NCBI GenBank assembly: GCA_016705125.1
Contig: JADIYW010000030.1
Coordinates: forward strand, 1-11,806
DNA length: 11,806 nucleotides
Direction of reading: 5' to 3'
Source of the DNA: Bacteroidota bacterium
Lineage (GTDB): Bacteria > Bacteroidota > Bacteroidia > Chitinophagales > JADIYW01
The notes under the pieces are model-generated. The model worked only from the letters and a program-made list of their open reading frames with translations, did no database searches and had not been told where the DNA came from. The position numbers were made by a program, and so were the translations under genes. Every line of letters starts with the position of its first letter. Positions within the stretch are counted from its first letter, which is position 1. Of this stretch, positions 1 to 6,784 are shown piece after piece.

Positions 1-294
1 TGGTGAATACCACGTGGTAGTAGGCTACTGGCAGTAAATCTTCCTTGCGGGCAATGATCCATTTTTCTCTTTCAGTGCTTTGACATTTGGGACAATGTCG
101 GTTGCGGCACGAGTTATAACTTATGCGTGTATGGGAGCATTTATCGCATGCGTCTACATGTCCGCCCAGCTGTGCAGTGCGACAAATAGAGATTGCATTG
201 AGTACCTTTTGTGGTAGCCAAGTGGTTGTTTGTTGGCAATAAAACGATCTCCATATTGTCGAACAATATGTGCCAATTCATAAGTCGGCAGCAT
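1..294 (-). pseudogene. IS91-family transposase, N-terminal fragment with frameshift (copy 1)
   Basis: This is the first part of the HUH/Y2 rolling-circle transposase of the copy-1 element; the rest lies beyond the left edge. The start ATG (reverse complement of 292-294) follows the recombinase stop by two bases, as in copy 2. Translation matches copy 2 from MLPTYELAHIVRQYGD onward, but the run of T at 207-210 is one base shorter than in copy 2 (4 instead of 5), which shifts the frame after about 29 codons. Beyond the shift another frame encodes the conserved zinc-binding cysteines. The catalytic HUH and tyrosine motifs are outside the window. A non-functional remnant is likely unless the missing T is a sequencing error. 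Confidence 0.85.
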
Positions 295-296
295 TT

Positions 297-1207
297 TTAT
301 TGCTTGTTATACAGGGTATCAAGCGGACTGTGCGCGATGGAAGGTTTTACCTGCGCTACGTGCAAATAGACGAGTGTATTGCGGATGTCTGCATGTCCGA
401 GTAGTTTTTGAATGCTATACACATCAATTCCATCTTCGAGTAAGTGAGTAGCAAAACTATGGCGCAGCGTATGCATGCTTACACCTTTTTTGACAATACT
501 GGTTTTGAGCATCGCCTCATTGATGATGTATTGAATACTGCGTTCGCCCATTGGTTGGGATGGAGTAAGCCCTTCGAAAAGATACACTTTAGGTTTGCAG
601 ATTTGAAGATAATTATCGAGTCTAAGGGCTATTGATTTGGCGAGTACGACATACCTGTCCTTATTTCCTTTGCCTTTTTGGACACGAATTTGCATACGGT
701 CTAAATCGATATCTGCGATTTTGGTATGTCTGATTTCATTCATGCGTAAACCTGCGCTGTAAGCAAATGCGAGGAGGAATCGATGTTTTAGATTGGTAGG
801 TGCTTTGAAAAGAGCTTTACATTCTTGTTTGGAGAGCACTTGGGGAAGCGTTTCTGCTTTTTTTAATCATAGGCATTTGAGCGCGTGCGCTTCCATGTCG
901 AAAACCCGAAACCAGTATTTGAGTCCGAAAACAGTTTGTTTGAAATAGCTGATACTGAGCCTTAGAGATGGTAAGGTGGTAGAGGTAAGCATTTAGTTCG
1001 TCGATAGAAACGAGGTGTGGAATTTTGCCGAAATGGATGGAAAGGAAAGCGGATTGCGGCTGTAATTGGAGAGCAAACTAGGGCTGTTTTGTTGTAGGAC
1101 AATATGCTGTTGAAATTTTTGAAAGCGGCAGCAAAACCTGGGACTAAATCCTTAGCTTGATTGAGAATAGTTTGTCCTTTGATGGGAAAAGAAAGTGTAG
1201 TATTCAT
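297..1207 (-). pseudogene. Tyrosine recombinase of IS91-like element, frameshifted (copy 1)
   Basis: This is a broken copy of the 304-residue recombinase at 3746-4660. The ATG is at 1207 (reverse strand) and the stop at 297. The gene is 911 bases against 915 in copy 2. Indels relative to copy 2 fall at about 857 (one base extra), 876-878 (one T missing), 960-964 (two missing), 1051 (one missing) and 1121 (one missing). The C-terminal catalytic half (297-839) stays open and keeps the arginine of GLRMNEI, the HTLRHSFATHLL box and the LLGHADIRNTLVYLH box. The N-terminal SAM-like half is scrambled. The protein cannot be made whole from this copy as read. Confidence 0.88.
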
Positions 1208-1336
1208 CGTAAAAATTTTATTTGGTGAAAAATAAAATTAGCTATAAAAAGAGAACAGAATACCCTATATTTGATTTGTGAAGCAAAGGATTATCGGAAT
1301 CAAAAGAAAGCTACCCACGAGGAACGAGGGGTTTCA

Positions 1337-1472
1337 CAACAGGTTTTGCCAAAAGGGGGTTCCGTGTTCAAAGGGAACATTCTGTGGTTAATCAAATTTC
1401 GGTTTCTTGAAGTTTGTGCCGAAACCCGCCCTTCGCCAAGCCGCAAATCGTTGTAGGCAAGCATAAAAAAAC
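1337..1472 (+). repeat. attC-like imperfect palindrome A
   Basis: The left arm (CAACAG at 1337, then TTTTGCC and a G run) pairs with the right arm (GGGC/CTTCGCCAAGCC, then CGTTG at 1449-1453), making an imperfect stem of roughly 115 bases. The right edge is GTTGTAGGC (1450-1458), followed by an A-rich tail TAAAAAAAC ending at 1472. It shares words with palindrome B, including GTGGTTAATCAAA in the centre and CTTCGCCAAGCC in the right arm. The left edge is taken over by the ter end of IS copy 1. The right-edge 9-mer is the exact reverse complement of 2244-2252 at the far end of the following gene group. Confidence 0.75.
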
Positions 1473-1480
1473 TCACACAT

Positions 1481-1822
1481 ATGAATATAAAATCATTTAA
1501 AGACAAAATAGAATTTGACGAGATTCGTGTCAAAACAAAAGTTATAATAGAAACTTCATTTTCAAAAGAAATACAAATTCTTATGAATGTAGGACAAGTT
1601 ATGAAGGAACATAAAACACCTTATCCAATTTTAATTCACCTTTTGGAAGGGAACATGATTAAGTGGCAGGCAAGGAAAAATCAATGTTGAAAGTGAGATA
1701 TAATTGCCTTGGAAGGTGATATTTCACACGATTTAAAGGCAATTGAAAATTCAATAATACGTTTAAACCAATCAAAAAAATTTGATAAGGTTGAACGACT
1801 TAAAAGTATTTTAGAAAATTAA
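1481..1822 (+). pseudogene. Cupin-domain protein, frameshifted
   Basis: This is a small single-domain cupin of about 114 residues once the frame is restored. It is open from the ATG at 1481 (MNIKSFKDKIEFDE...) to about 1660, in another frame from about 1663 to 1693 (VAGKEKSMLKV), then back in the first frame (GDIIALEGDISHDLKAIEN) to a TAA at 1820-1822. The conserved glycine/histidine stretch GQVMKEHKTPYP...LLEG resembles cupin motif 1, and GDIIALEGDISHDLKA resembles motif 2. The two indels nearly compensate. The start lies only 22 bases after the end of the 9-base cassette edge, leaving little room for its own promoter. It ends 11 bases before the haemoglobin ATG. The pairing suggests nitric oxide or oxygen stress, but substrate and role are unknown. 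Confidence 0.72.
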
Positions 1823-1833
1823 TCTTGTATAGA

Positions 1834-2236
1834 ATGGAACAAATTAAAAATAGAGCAGATATAGAAAATTTAGTGAATAGTTTTTACTCGAAAATACGAG
1901 AGGACGATATGCTTGGTCCTATTTTTAATAGTCATATACCAAATGATATGTGGAAAGTACACCTTGATAAATTGAGTGACTTTTGGGAGACGAATTTATT
2001 TGGGGTTGCTAAATTCAAGGGTAGCCCGACACAAAAACACATTAACGTTGATAAAACCTTAATTATGGAATTGAGCAAAACACTTTGGGAAGTGGCTAGA
2101 ACTTTGGTTTGAAACAATTGACGATTTGTTTACAGGAGAATATGCAGACAAAGCTAAAGATTCAGCAAGAAAGATGTCAACAGGTCAATTTTTGGCAATT
2201 TGGCAACAACGACCACGGAATAAAATAGAACTCTAA
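1834..2236 (+). pseudogene. Group III truncated haemoglobin, frameshifted
   Basis: This is a haem protein of the 2-over-2 globin family; group III members such as Campylobacter Ctb bind oxygen and nitric oxide in the cytoplasm. From the ATG at 1834 the protein reads with FYSKIREDDMLGPIF, placing the family's B10 tyrosine at Y18, then WKVHLDKLSDFW, then GSPTQKH with H69 as the likely proximal haem ligand. At about 2080-2090 the frame shifts (probably two bases lost). Afterwards HFGKWLELWFETIDDLF and ARKMSTGQFLAIWQ continue in another frame to a TAA at 2234-2236. The repaired length is about 134 residues, normal for the family. The upstream in-frame TTG at 1825 is less likely as start than the ATG. 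It probably forms one transcript with the cupin gene. Confidence 0.88.
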
Positions 2237-2243
2237 AATGCCA

Positions 2244-2310
2244 GCCTACAACATATAAGGTTTAAACGCTGTTTTTTCCCAAGAAAAAATTGCGTTTTAA
2301 ACTGTTGTTG
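2244..2310 (+). repeat. Strong hairpin at end of haemoglobin group; attC-like left edge and possible terminator
   Basis: GCCTACAAC (2244-2252) is the exact reverse complement of GTTGTAGGC at 1450-1458. It is followed by a stem: GTTTAAACGC (2260-2269) pairs with GCGTTTTAAAC (2292-2302), and TTTTTTC (2272-2278) with GAAAAAA (2283-2289), around a four-base loop. A GTTGTTG follows at 2304-2310. It begins 8 bases after the haemoglobin stop and would also act as a transcription terminator. It is shorter than the other palindromes and lacks the A-rich tail, so whether it is a full attC-like site or one cut by the IS insertion is open. Confidence 0.6.
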
Positions 2311-2543
2311 AAGCGAGGCCCTATTTGTGGTCGTTTTGGACTTGCTATAATACAAATTTGTTGCTTATGGGTTTTTAATAATTTGTCTGCTTGGTTGGGC
2401 AAAATTGGGTTTTGGTTTTTGAGTCGTTTTGGGTCTACTAATGCTATATTTTATCTTCTTTTTATCTCTATCTTTTTTCTTTCCCTCTTTTTTGTCTTCA
2501 TTTTGTCGTGCCTACTGGTGGTTTTTATGCCATGTGTTGCGCT
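2311..2543. other. T-rich intergenic stretch with no gene recognised
   Basis: The plus strand here is strongly T-rich, with a near-continuous pyrimidine tract around 2455-2510 and many TTTTGG words. The left (ori-side) end of IS copy 2 must fall in or at the edge of this stretch, but with no second ori end to compare I cannot place it. The only long frame through it is very hydrophobic, as expected from T-rich DNA, and runs across the IS hairpin into the end of the transposase gene. Confidence 0.5.
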
Positions 2544-2568
2544 GTGGGCATGGCGCAGCCATGCCCAC
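2544..2568. other. Perfect hairpin next to transposase stop; candidate oriIS of IS91-like copy 2
   Basis: GTGGGCATGGC (2544-2554) and GCCATGCCCAC (2558-2568) form a perfect 11-bp stem with a three-base loop (GCA). It lies 9 bases beyond the stop codon of the transposase. In IS91-family elements the origin of rolling-circle transfer sits just downstream of the transposase gene and is GC-rich and hairpin-forming, so this is the likely oriIS. It could instead, or also, be the terminator of the element's operon. Confidence 0.65.
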
Positions 2569-2576
2569 ATAATGGA

Positions 2577-3743
2577 TTATTTATGAACGATTTGTCTTTT
2601 TATTTCTTTTATAATTTCCATGCTTGGCGGCGCATTGGCACTAAAATTAAGTAGCGTTATCATTCTTCCCTTTTTGCAAACCGGACATTCATCTACATCG
2701 AATTTTAGCAGCTGCTTACATACTTGTTTGTAATTCAATTTTATTGGTTTTACAGGTATTTTGCCATTTGTCATAAGGTGTATTTTTAGTTTTTGCTTTC
2801 CTCTATTTGACAAAAATCCGTAATGACGTATTTTCATAAATCGAGGTGGTAAAATATGCATACAGAACCGCCTCAAAAATTCATCTGCCTCCAATGTCAT
2901 CATTTTAGTTTTTGATCCATCTTTATAGTCTTTATACGAAAATGTAATGCTGCCATCAGCTATTGATTTCAAACGGTGGTTTGAAATCGCAATTTTGTGG
3001 CTGTATCTACCCAAATATTCCACCACCTGCTCGGGTCCACCAAAAGGCTGTTTTAAGTAAATTACCCAATTTTTTTGGTAAAGCAATTGCCTCAATTTGT
3101 TGGTAATCTGCATATTGTTTTCGTGTAACCATTGCCTGTATTTATGCATGAATTTGTTTTTAAAAACAGTACTCATTTGTTTTATTGGAAACAAAAAATC
3201 ACCTTTACTTCGGGTTGTTTTCCATTGTCCATTTTTGGCGATGCCGCCACCTGGCACAATGCAGTGTAGGTGTGGATGAAGTGATAGGTTTTGCCCCCAA
3301 GTGTGCAGTAGGGCAATAAATCCCATGGATGCGCCCAAGTGTTTTTTGTCGGCAGCAAACGCAAACAAGGTTTCTTTGGCGGCATCAAACAGGATATTAT
3401 ACATTGCCTTTGGGTGCTGTAGGCAGTGCGGGTTGAGCTGTTCGGGGATGGTGAATACCACGTGGTAGTAGGATACTGGCAGTAAATCTTCCTTGCGTGC
3501 AATGATCCATTTTTCTCTTTCAGTGCTTTGACATTTGGGACAGTGGCGGTTGCGGCACGAGTTATAACTTATGCGTGTATGGGAGCATTTATCGCATGCG
3601 TCTACATGTCCGCCCAGCTGTGCAGTGCGACAAATAGCGATGGCATTGAGTACCTTTTTGTGGTAGCCAATTGGTTGTTTGTTGGCAATAAAATGATCTC
3701 CATATTGTCGAACAATATGTGCCACTTCGAAAGTCGGCAGCAT
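2577..3743 (-). CDS. IS91-family HUH/Y2 transposase
   Basis: A 388-residue rolling-circle transposase that nicks and joins single-stranded DNA through tyrosines. Visible in order: an N-terminal zinc-binding cluster (C50, C53, C63, C68, C71 in HVDACDKC and NSCRNRHCPKC); the metal-binding HUH motif HLH at 158-160, in LHPHLHCIVPGGG; the two-tyrosine motif YLGRY (Y243, Y247); the family's typical RRFCMHILPPRFMKIRHYGF near 291-310; and a C-terminal CPVC (C353, C356). Length and order match complete family members, so the gene appears intact. The ATG at 3743 lies two bases past the recombinase stop, suggesting coupled translation. Its stop is followed by the candidate ori hairpin. Confidence 0.95.
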   Translation of the reverse strand: MLPTFEVAHIVRQYGDHFIANKQPIGYHKKVLNAIAICRTAQLGGHVDACDKCSHTRISYNSCRNRHCPKCQSTEREKWIIARKEDLLPVSYYHVVFTIPEQLNPHCLQHPKAMYNILFDAAKETLFAFAADKKHLGASMGFIALLHTWGQNLSLHPHLHCIVPGGGIAKNGQWKTTRSKGDFLFPIKQMSTVFKNKFMHKYRQWLHENNMQITNKLRQLLYQKNWVIYLKQPFGGPEQVVEYLGRYSHKIAISNHRLKSIADGSITFSYKDYKDGSKTKMMTLEADEFLRRFCMHILPPRFMKIRHYGFLSNRGKQKLKIHLMTNGKIPVKPIKLNYKQVCKQLLKFDVDECPVCKKGRMITLLNFSANAPPSMEIIKEIKRQIVHK

Positions 3744-3745
3744 TT

Positions 3746-4660
3746 TTATTGCTTGTTATACAGGGTATCAAGCGGACTGTGCGCGATGGAAGGTTTTACC
3801 TGCGCTACGTGCAAATAGACGAGTGTATTGCGGATGTCTGCATGTCCGAGTAGCTTTTGGATGCTATACACATCAATTCCATCTTCGAGTAAGTGAGTAG
3901 CAAAACTATGGCGCAGCGTATGCATGCTTACACCTTTTTTGACAATACTGGTTTTCATCATCGCTTCATTGATGATGTATTGAATGCTGCGTTCGCCCAT
4001 TGGTTGGGATGGAGTAAGCCCTTCGAAAAGATACACTTTAGGTTTGCAGATTTGAAGATAATTATCGAGTCTAAGGGCGATAGATTTTGCGAGTACGACA
4101 TATCTGTCCTTATTTCCTTTGCCTTTTTGGACACGAATTTGCATACGGTCTAAATCGATATCTGCGATTTTGGTATGTCTGATTTCATTCATGCGTAAAC
4201 CTGCGCTGTAAGCAAATGCGAGGAGGAATCGATGTTTTAGATTGGTAGGTGCTTTGAAAAGAGCTTTACATTCTTGTTTGGAGAGCACCTGCGGAAGCGT
4301 TTCTGTTTTTTTAATCATAGGCATTTTGAGCGCGTGCGCTTCCATGTCGAAAACCCGAAACCAGTATTTGAGTCCGAAAACGGTTTGTTTGAAATAGCTG
4401 ATACTGAGCCCTTGAGAGATGGTAAGGTGGTAGAGGTAAGCATTTAGTTCGTCGATAGAAACGAGGTGTGGTAGTTTACCGAAATGGATGGCAAGGAAAG
4501 CGAGATTGCGGCTGTAATTGGAGAGCAAACTAGGGCTGTTTTGTTGTAGGACAATATGCTGTTGAAATTTTTGGAAAGCGGCAGCAAAACCTGGGACTAA
4601 ATCTTTAGCTTGATTGAGAATAGTTTGTCCTTTGATGGGAAAAGAAAGTGTAGTATTCAT
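3746..4660 (-). CDS. Tyrosine recombinase (XerC/D-like) of the IS91-like element
   Basis: A 304-residue site-specific recombinase. Residues 1-110 form the SAM-like DNA-binding region; the catalytic domain follows with R156 (YSAGLRMNEI), K181 (KGKGNKDR), H247 and R250 (HTLRHSFATHL), H273 (LLGHADIRN) and the nucleophile Y282 (VYLHV). All catalytic positions are present. It is the first gene of a two-gene operon with the HUH transposase, so it probably serves this element, for example in resolving or joining circular intermediates; that role is inference. I do not see the extra insertion between the catalytic boxes that marks integron integrases, so it should not be taken as IntI. A degraded duplicate lies at 297-1207. 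Confidence 0.93.
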   Translation of the reverse strand: MNTTLSFPIKGQTILNQAKDLVPGFAAAFQKFQQHIVLQQNSPSLLSNYSRNLAFLAIHFGKLPHLVSIDELNAYLYHLTISQGLSISYFKQTVFGLKYWFRVFDMEAHALKMPMIKKTETLPQVLSKQECKALFKAPTNLKHRFLLAFAYSAGLRMNEIRHTKIADIDLDRMQIRVQKGKGNKDRYVVLAKSIALRLDNYLQICKPKVYLFEGLTPSQPMGERSIQYIINEAMMKTSIVKKGVSMHTLRHSFATHLLEDGIDVYSIQKLLGHADIRNTLVYLHVAQVKPSIAHSPLDTLYNKQ

Positions 4661-4792
4661 CGTAAAAATTTTATTTGGTGAAAAATAAAATTAGCTATAA
4701 AAAGAGAACAGAATACCCTATATTTGATTTGTGAAGCAAAGGATTATCGGAATCAAAAGAAAGCTACCCACGAGGAACGAGGGGGTTTGGTT

Positions 4793-4925
4793 CAACAGCG
4801 GTTTGGCAAAAGGTCGTTCTCCGCAGACACATTTGTGGTTAATCAAAATTGGTTCTCCATCAACATTGGCTGCAAATCGGTACCTTCGCCAAGCCACCAA
4901 ACGTTGTGCACAAGTGTAAAAAGAC
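4793..4925 (+). repeat. attC-like imperfect palindrome B
   Basis: CAACAGCGGTTTGGC and AAAAGG (4793-4812) pair imperfectly with CCTTCGCCAAGCC (4883-4895) and CGTTG (4902-4906). The right edge is GTTGTGCAC (4903-4911), followed by the tail TAAAAAGAC ending at 4925. It shares GTGGTTAATCAAA, CTTCGCCAAGCC and the tail spacing with palindrome A. The ter end of IS copy 2 abuts its left edge. The right-edge 9-mer is the exact reverse complement of 8293-8301, after the restriction-modification genes. The span 4661-5107 otherwise holds only the IS ter end and a smaller hairpin; no gene is seen in it. Confidence 0.75.
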
Positions 4926-5006
4926 AACGACACAGCAGACAATTTGCTACTTAAAGACAGAAAACAATAACAAAAAAAATGACTTCCACCGCTCAAAAAC
5001 TGCACA

Positions 5007-5048
5007 TTTGCAAGCCCCGACACACTAGCCAACACTTCGGCTTGCAAA
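5007..5048. repeat. Hairpin containing the repeated word GCCAACACTTCGG
   Basis: TTTGCAAG (5007-5014) and CTTGCAAA (5041-5048) pair, with CCGA/TCGG extending the stem inward. The loop side carries GCCAACACTTCGG (5028-5040), a word found again at 8141-8152 and 8485-8497 near other hairpins. It lies upstream of the restriction-modification promoter and could end readthrough transcription. Function unknown. Confidence 0.6.
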
Positions 5049-5107
5049 AGAACAGTTTTATTGCCGTCGCACCCAAGCCCACCCACCACCCAAAAATTGT
5101 TGAAAAC

Positions 5108-5155
5108 TTTTTTGGACTTTTTTTGTCCATAAAATTATTATTATTATTTTTGGAC
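5108..5155 (+). promoter_or_regulatory. Candidate operator of the restriction-modification controller
   Basis: A perfect inverted repeat TGGAC-N7-GTCCA (5113-5117 and 5125-5129) overlaps the -33 box. A second copy of TTTTTGGAC (5147-5155, also at 5109-5117) overlaps the -7 box. Sites at both promoter elements would let the XRE protein encoded just downstream repress, or first activate then repress, its own operon, as known for C proteins of restriction-modification systems. Binding is inferred. Confidence 0.55.
5122..5152 (+). promoter_or_regulatory. Bacteroidetes-type promoter of the restriction-modification operon
   Basis: TTTG (5122-5125) as the -33 box and TATTTTTG (5145-5152), fitting TAnnTTTG, as the -7 box are separated by 19 bases, the usual spacing for the Bacteroidetes primary sigma factor. 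The controller ATG follows 17 bases after the -7 box, giving a very short leader. Confidence 0.65.
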
Positions 5156-5169
5156 AATATTTGACCAAT

Positions 5170-5496
5170 ATGGTAGCAATTAAGAATACAAAAACATTTG
5201 GAGAACATCTTAGACATCTAAGAGAGGAAGCGGGCTTGACTTTGAAATTTGTTTCAGAGCAAATTAGTATTGACACATCGCTTCTAGCTAAGATTGAACG
5301 CAACGAAAGACAGCCGACAAAGCAAATTATTAAGCAAGTTGCTGACTTTTTTAAAGTTGACGAAAAAGAATTGCAGAATGATTTTTTAAGTGATCAAATC
5401 GCTTACAAAATTCTTGATGAGGAAGCTGACTTAAGTATCTTAAAAGTTGCTGAGGAAAAAGTTAAATATTTAAAAACTCTTCACAATGGAAAATGA
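5170..5496 (+). CDS. XRE-family helix-turn-helix regulator (restriction-modification controller)
   Basis: A 108-residue DNA-binding protein. Residues about 8-66 form a Cro/C1-type helix-turn-helix domain (TFGEHLRHLREEAGLTLKFV, then SLLAKIERNERQPTKQII), followed by a short acidic and helical tail that may aid dimerisation. The ATG at 5170 is chosen over the in-frame TTG at 5161 because the promoter -7 box ends at 5152 and ATG is the better codon. Its stop overlaps the methyltransferase start by 11 bases, so it is the first gene of the operon. Position ahead of a methyltransferase and endonuclease, and repeated TGGAC sites in the promoter, suggest an autoregulating control protein that delays endonuclease synthesis. 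It is somewhat longer than the classic C proteins of about 80 residues. Confidence 0.85.
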   Translation: MVAIKNTKTFGEHLRHLREEAGLTLKFVSEQISIDTSLLAKIERNERQPTKQIIKQVADFFKVDEKELQNDFLSDQIAYKILDEEADLSILKVAEEKVKYLKTLHNGK

Positions 5497-6784
5497 AATT
5501 AAAGTCGTAGAATTATTTGCAGGTGTTGGTGGCTTTCGTCTTGGACTTGAAGGATGGAACGAAAAATCTGCATCATCAGGATATAAAGAATCTCTAAAAT
5601 CATCTTATAAAGTTGTTTGGAGTAACCAATGGGAACCATCAACAAAAACTCAACACGCTTCATTGGTTTATGAAAATCGTTTTGGGAAAAATGGACATTC
5701 TAATGAAGACATTGCACAAGTTGATGTTTCTAAAATTCCTGACCACGACTTATTGGTCGGTGGTTTTCCTTGTCAAGATTACTCTGTTGCAACAACCTTA
5801 AAAAACTCTAAAGGACTTATCGGAAAGAAAGGTGTTTTGTGGTGGAGCATCCACAAGATAATTTCTGAAAGACAGAACAAACCAAAATATTTATTTCTTG
5901 AAAATGTTGATAGACTACTAATTTCACCATCGGGACAACGAGGACGTGATTTTGCGATTATCTTACAAAGTTTAAATGAACTTGATTATGCAGTTGAGTG
6001 GAGAGTTGTAAATGCAGCAGATTTTGGTATGCCCCAAAGACGAAGAAGAATTTTTATTTTGGCATATCTCAAAGGAACTACCATTTATGAAAGCATAAAA
6101 GAAGTTACACCAACAGAATGGATTTTGAAAGAAGGAACTTTAGCAGAAGCATTTCCCGTAACGTCAGAAAGTACATTATTTCCAACAGAATTTAAACTCA
6201 AAGGAGATATTGTTTCAATTTCTGAAAATTTCAACAAAGGCGGAACGACAGGACTTTTTGAAAATACAGGTTTAATGATTAATGGTTTAGTTACAACCCT
6301 TAAAACACAACCAAACTATGATGGAAAGTTCACGATTTTGAGAGATCTTATTCAAAACGGAGAAGTAACATCAGAGTTTTATATTGACAAAAACGACCTT
6401 GACAAATGGGCGTATTTAAAAGGACCGAAAAAAGAAATGCGGACAAACGCACAAGGTTTTGAATACAATTATAGTGAAGGTGGAATGATTTTCCCCGATC
6501 CTTTAGACAAGCCTTCAAGAACAATAATAACAGGCGAAGGCGGAAAATCTCCTTCAAGATTTAAACACGTTATTCAAACGCCCAAAGGCTACAGAAGGCT
6601 TTCGCCAGTTGAGCTTGAAAGATTAAATATGTTTCCAGATGACCACACAAAACTTGAAGGAGTTTCAGATACCAAGAGAGCATTTTTTATGGGTAATGCT
6701 TTGGTAGTTGGTGTAATTGAAAAAATCGGAATTGCTTTAAATCAAAAAATCACGAATGAAGTTACCTTACAATCCGCAAGATAA
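5486..6784 (+). CDS. DNA (cytosine-5-)-methyltransferase of type II restriction-modification system
   Basis: A 432-residue enzyme that transfers a methyl group from S-adenosylmethionine to C5 of cytosine. Conserved motifs run in the standard order: I, FAGVGGFRLG (11-20, cofactor binding); IV, FPCQ with catalytic C96; VI, ENV (139-141); VIII, QRRRR (184-188); IX around RTIITGEGG (345-353); X, MGNALV (402-407). The segment about 195-340 is the target-recognition region. Start ATG 5486 lies inside the end of the controller gene, and its 3' end overlaps the endonuclease start by 29 bases, so the three genes are tightly coupled. It should protect host DNA from the partner enzyme. From that partner's family the target is predicted as GATC, methylated at C; this is inference. 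Confidence 0.96.
   Translation: MENEIKVVELFAGVGGFRLGLEGWNEKSASSGYKESLKSSYKVVWSNQWEPSTKTQHASLVYENRFGKNGHSNEDIAQVDVSKIPDHDLLVGGFPCQDYSVATTLKNSKGLIGKKGVLWWSIHKIISERQNKPKYLFLENVDRLLISPSGQRGRDFAIILQSLNELDYAVEWRVVNAADFGMPQRRRRIFILAYLKGTTIYESIKEVTPTEWILKEGTLAEAFPVTSESTLFPTEFKLKGDIVSISENFNKGGTTGLFENTGLMINGLVTTLKTQPNYDGKFTILRDLIQNGEVTSEFYIDKNDLDKWAYLKGPKKEMRTNAQGFEYNYSEGGMIFPDPLDKPSRTIITGEGGKSPSRFKHVIQTPKGYRRLSPVELERLNMFPDDHTKLEGVSDTKRAFFMGNALVVGVIEKIGIALNQKITNEVTLQSAR

Larger units (their letters stand above)
1..1331 (-). mobile_element. IS91-like element, copy 1 (degraded; cut by window start)
   Basis: Positions 1-1331 match 3449-4784 nearly base for base in the same orientation, so this is a second copy of the element seen complete downstream. 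It holds the start of the transposase gene, the whole tyrosine recombinase gene and the ter-side end. The two copies stop matching just after the shared GAGGAACGAGGGG (ending about 1331 here, about 4784 in copy 2), which places the ter terminus. The ori side lies left of the window. Relative to copy 2 this copy carries at least six small indels and scattered substitutions, so it is either inactive or badly sequenced. Confidence 0.88.
2544..4784 (-). mobile_element. IS91-like element with tyrosine recombinase, copy 2 (intact)
   Basis: The order in the minus direction is ter end (about 4784, defined by loss of similarity to copy 1), tyrosine recombinase, HUH/Y2 transposase, hairpin. Both genes are open and separated by two bases. 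IS91-family elements move by rolling circle from oriIS towards ter and make no target duplications, in line with the absence of terminal inverted repeats here. The left limit is uncertain; the hairpin at 2544 is taken as the minimum extent. A directly repeated copy ends at 1331, so the two copies flank the cupin-haemoglobin group. Confidence 0.8.

Noticed and set aside
2290..2586. Open frame on the plus strand encoding a very hydrophobic 98-residue protein
   Set aside because: The hydrophobicity follows from T-rich DNA. The frame crosses the haemoglobin hairpin, the IS ori hairpin and the transposase stop, and shows no family feature.
3746..4660. The tyrosine recombinase as the integron integrase for the cassette-like units
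   Set aside because: It is duplicated together with an IS91 transposase in a tight operon and shows no sign of the extra integron-integrase segment near its catalytic boxes, so it belongs to the IS.
4718..5303. Several overlapping open frames on both strands between the recombinase and the XRE gene
   Set aside because: They run through the IS ter end, palindrome B and the promoter, with no recognisable domains and no support beyond being open.
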